Source of the DNA: Mycolicibacterium palauense
GTDB lineage: Bacteria; Actinomycetota; Actinomycetes; Mycobacteriales; Mycobacteriaceae
Direction: 5' to 3'
DNA: 64,000 nt
Assembly: GCF_002592005.1 (NCBI RefSeq)
Contig: NZ_NVQF01000013.1
Span: 30,438 to 94,437, forward strand
The notes under the pieces are model-generated. The model was not told the DNA's origin. It made no database searches and saw nothing but the letters and a program-made list of their open reading frames with translations. Shown here piece after piece: positions 63,381 through 64,000 of this stretch (its first letter is position 1; the number at the start of each line of letters is the position of its first letter). A program made the translations under genes and the position numbers.

Positions 63381-64000
63381 TCAGGCCTGCGGCGAGAGCG
63401 GTTCGTTCACCCGGTAGAGCCGCCAATCCGGTTGACTGTCGCCGTCATTGGGGATCTCCAACTCGAGGGTGGCGATGTCGGCCCCGGTGTCGTAGAGCGT
63501 CGGGTAGCGCTGATTGAGCGCATCGGAGATCCCCCGCCCGCTCGGCGGCACCACCAGCAGGTACTTGACCCCGTTGTCCTGGGGATCGTTGAGCAGTCTG
63601 GTGAAGTCCTCATCGGAGGGCACCACGAAGGTCTGCGGCTTCTGCGAGGCCGCCACCACGGCGAATCCGTACACCGTGTCGGTGATCACCGAGCCCTCCG
63701 GCAGACCGAGATCGTCGAGGTAGCGCGCGATGTCGCGCTCGGTGGAGAAGGTCGCCGCGATGCGGCGTTCCACCGCCTTCTGCGGGTCGACGCTGTCGGG
63801 GTCGGGGTCGAGCACGGCGCCCAGCGCATACTCCTGGGGGGCGTAGTCGGGCAGCGTCATTCCCCATGCGGTGACGGGCAGGCCGACGGCCAGGGCGAGC
63901 GCGACCACGGGGTAGCTGAACCGGGCGGGCGCGGTGCTGGGGATCTGCGCCGGGGCCGGGGCGTAGCGGCCCCGCCGGGTGGGGGTGGCGAAGACACCGT
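63381..64000 (-). CDS. C-terminal part of a membrane protein (partial)
   Basis: The frame is open to the window edge, so the N-terminus is missing. At least 206 residues are visible: a basic segment (GVFATPTRRGRYAPAPAQIP), a membrane helix (VVALALAVGLPVTAWG) and a soluble domain of about 150 residues with DYAPQEYALGAVLDPDPDS and WRLYRVNEP at the end. A polytopic membrane enzyme with an extracytoplasmic C-terminal domain, such as a glycosyltransferase, would look like this, but I do not recognise the family. 132 bp upstream of atsA on the same strand. Confidence 0.55.
   Translation of the reverse strand, partial: GVFATPTRRGRYAPAPAQIPSTAPARFSYPVVALALAVGLPVTAWGMTLPDYAPQEYALGAVLDPDPDSVDPQKAVERRIAATFSTERDIARYLDDLGLPEGSVITDTVYGFAVVAASQKPQTFVVPSDEDFTRLLNDPQDNGVKYLLVVPPSGRGISDALNQRYPTLYDTGADIATLELEIPNDGDSQPDWRLYRVNEPLSPQA

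Overview
The window is high-GC actinobacterial DNA and the gene order identifies it as a mycobacterium, most likely a fast-growing Mycolicibacterium-type species. Two blocks match chromosomal neighbourhoods I know from Mycobacterium tuberculosis. The first is truA-rplQ-rpoA-rpsD-rpsK-rpsM-rpmJ-infA followed by an F420 oxidoreductase, rmlB and rmlC (Rv3455c-Rv3465). The second runs in reverse: mmsA-fadE9-mmsB, map-adk-secY, LCM-type methyltransferases, sppA, the spc ribosomal operon, then a formylglycine-generating enzyme and atsA (Rv0753c-Rv0711). In this genome the two blocks sit about 15 kb apart. No rRNA, tRNA, insertion sequence, phage or CRISPR feature was recognised.

Layout. 1-2148: end of a NitT/TauT-type ABC importer operon. 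2158-6858: ribosomal/rpoA operon on the minus strand with truA at its 3' end. 7190-9217: NfeD-like plus flotillin-like membrane pair. 9272-12479: a flavoprotein/response-regulator fusion and a cNMP-domain histidine kinase. 12630-15226: F420-type oxidoreductase, rmlB, rmlC. 15163-16587: DUF1254/DUF1214 protein. 16813-20433: valine catabolism (mmsA, acyl-CoA dehydrogenase, mmsB). 20530-23767: MarR regulator, map, adk, secY. 24056-27827: four tandem paralogous SAM methyltransferases. 27879-36240: a catabolic island with hydroxyacid dehydrogenase, amidase, DUF3830, two Asp/Glu-racemase-fold enzymes, GntR regulator, semialdehyde dehydrogenase and MFS importer. 36434-38648: sppA and a secreted DUF732 protein. 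38805-43143: spc operon rplN-rplO. 43463-52501: an oxidative accessory operon with a haem-oxygenase-like diiron protein, two Rieske proteins, a ferredoxin reductase, an aldehyde dehydrogenase, a gamma-glutamyltransferase-like and a Rid-like protein, plus a GlcG/HbpS-like protein and a divergent PucR regulator. 52511-57822: transporters. 57871-59886: a PAP2/wax-ester-synthase-like fusion. 59883-63248: sulfatase and its maturation enzyme. 63381-64000: end of a membrane protein.

The best candidates for undescribed biology are two. (1) The 43463-52501 operon pairs a protein carrying a complete CADD-like diiron ligand set with its own apparent electron-transfer chain and aldehyde-processing enzymes. 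(2) The 27879-36240 island contains two tandem maleate-isomerase-like enzymes, one of which has lost the second catalytic cysteine, and GntR-type palindromes lie in front of both. The two-gene redox/cNMP signalling pair at 9272-12479 is a third.

All functions are inferred from reading sequence motifs and gene order; no database search was run.
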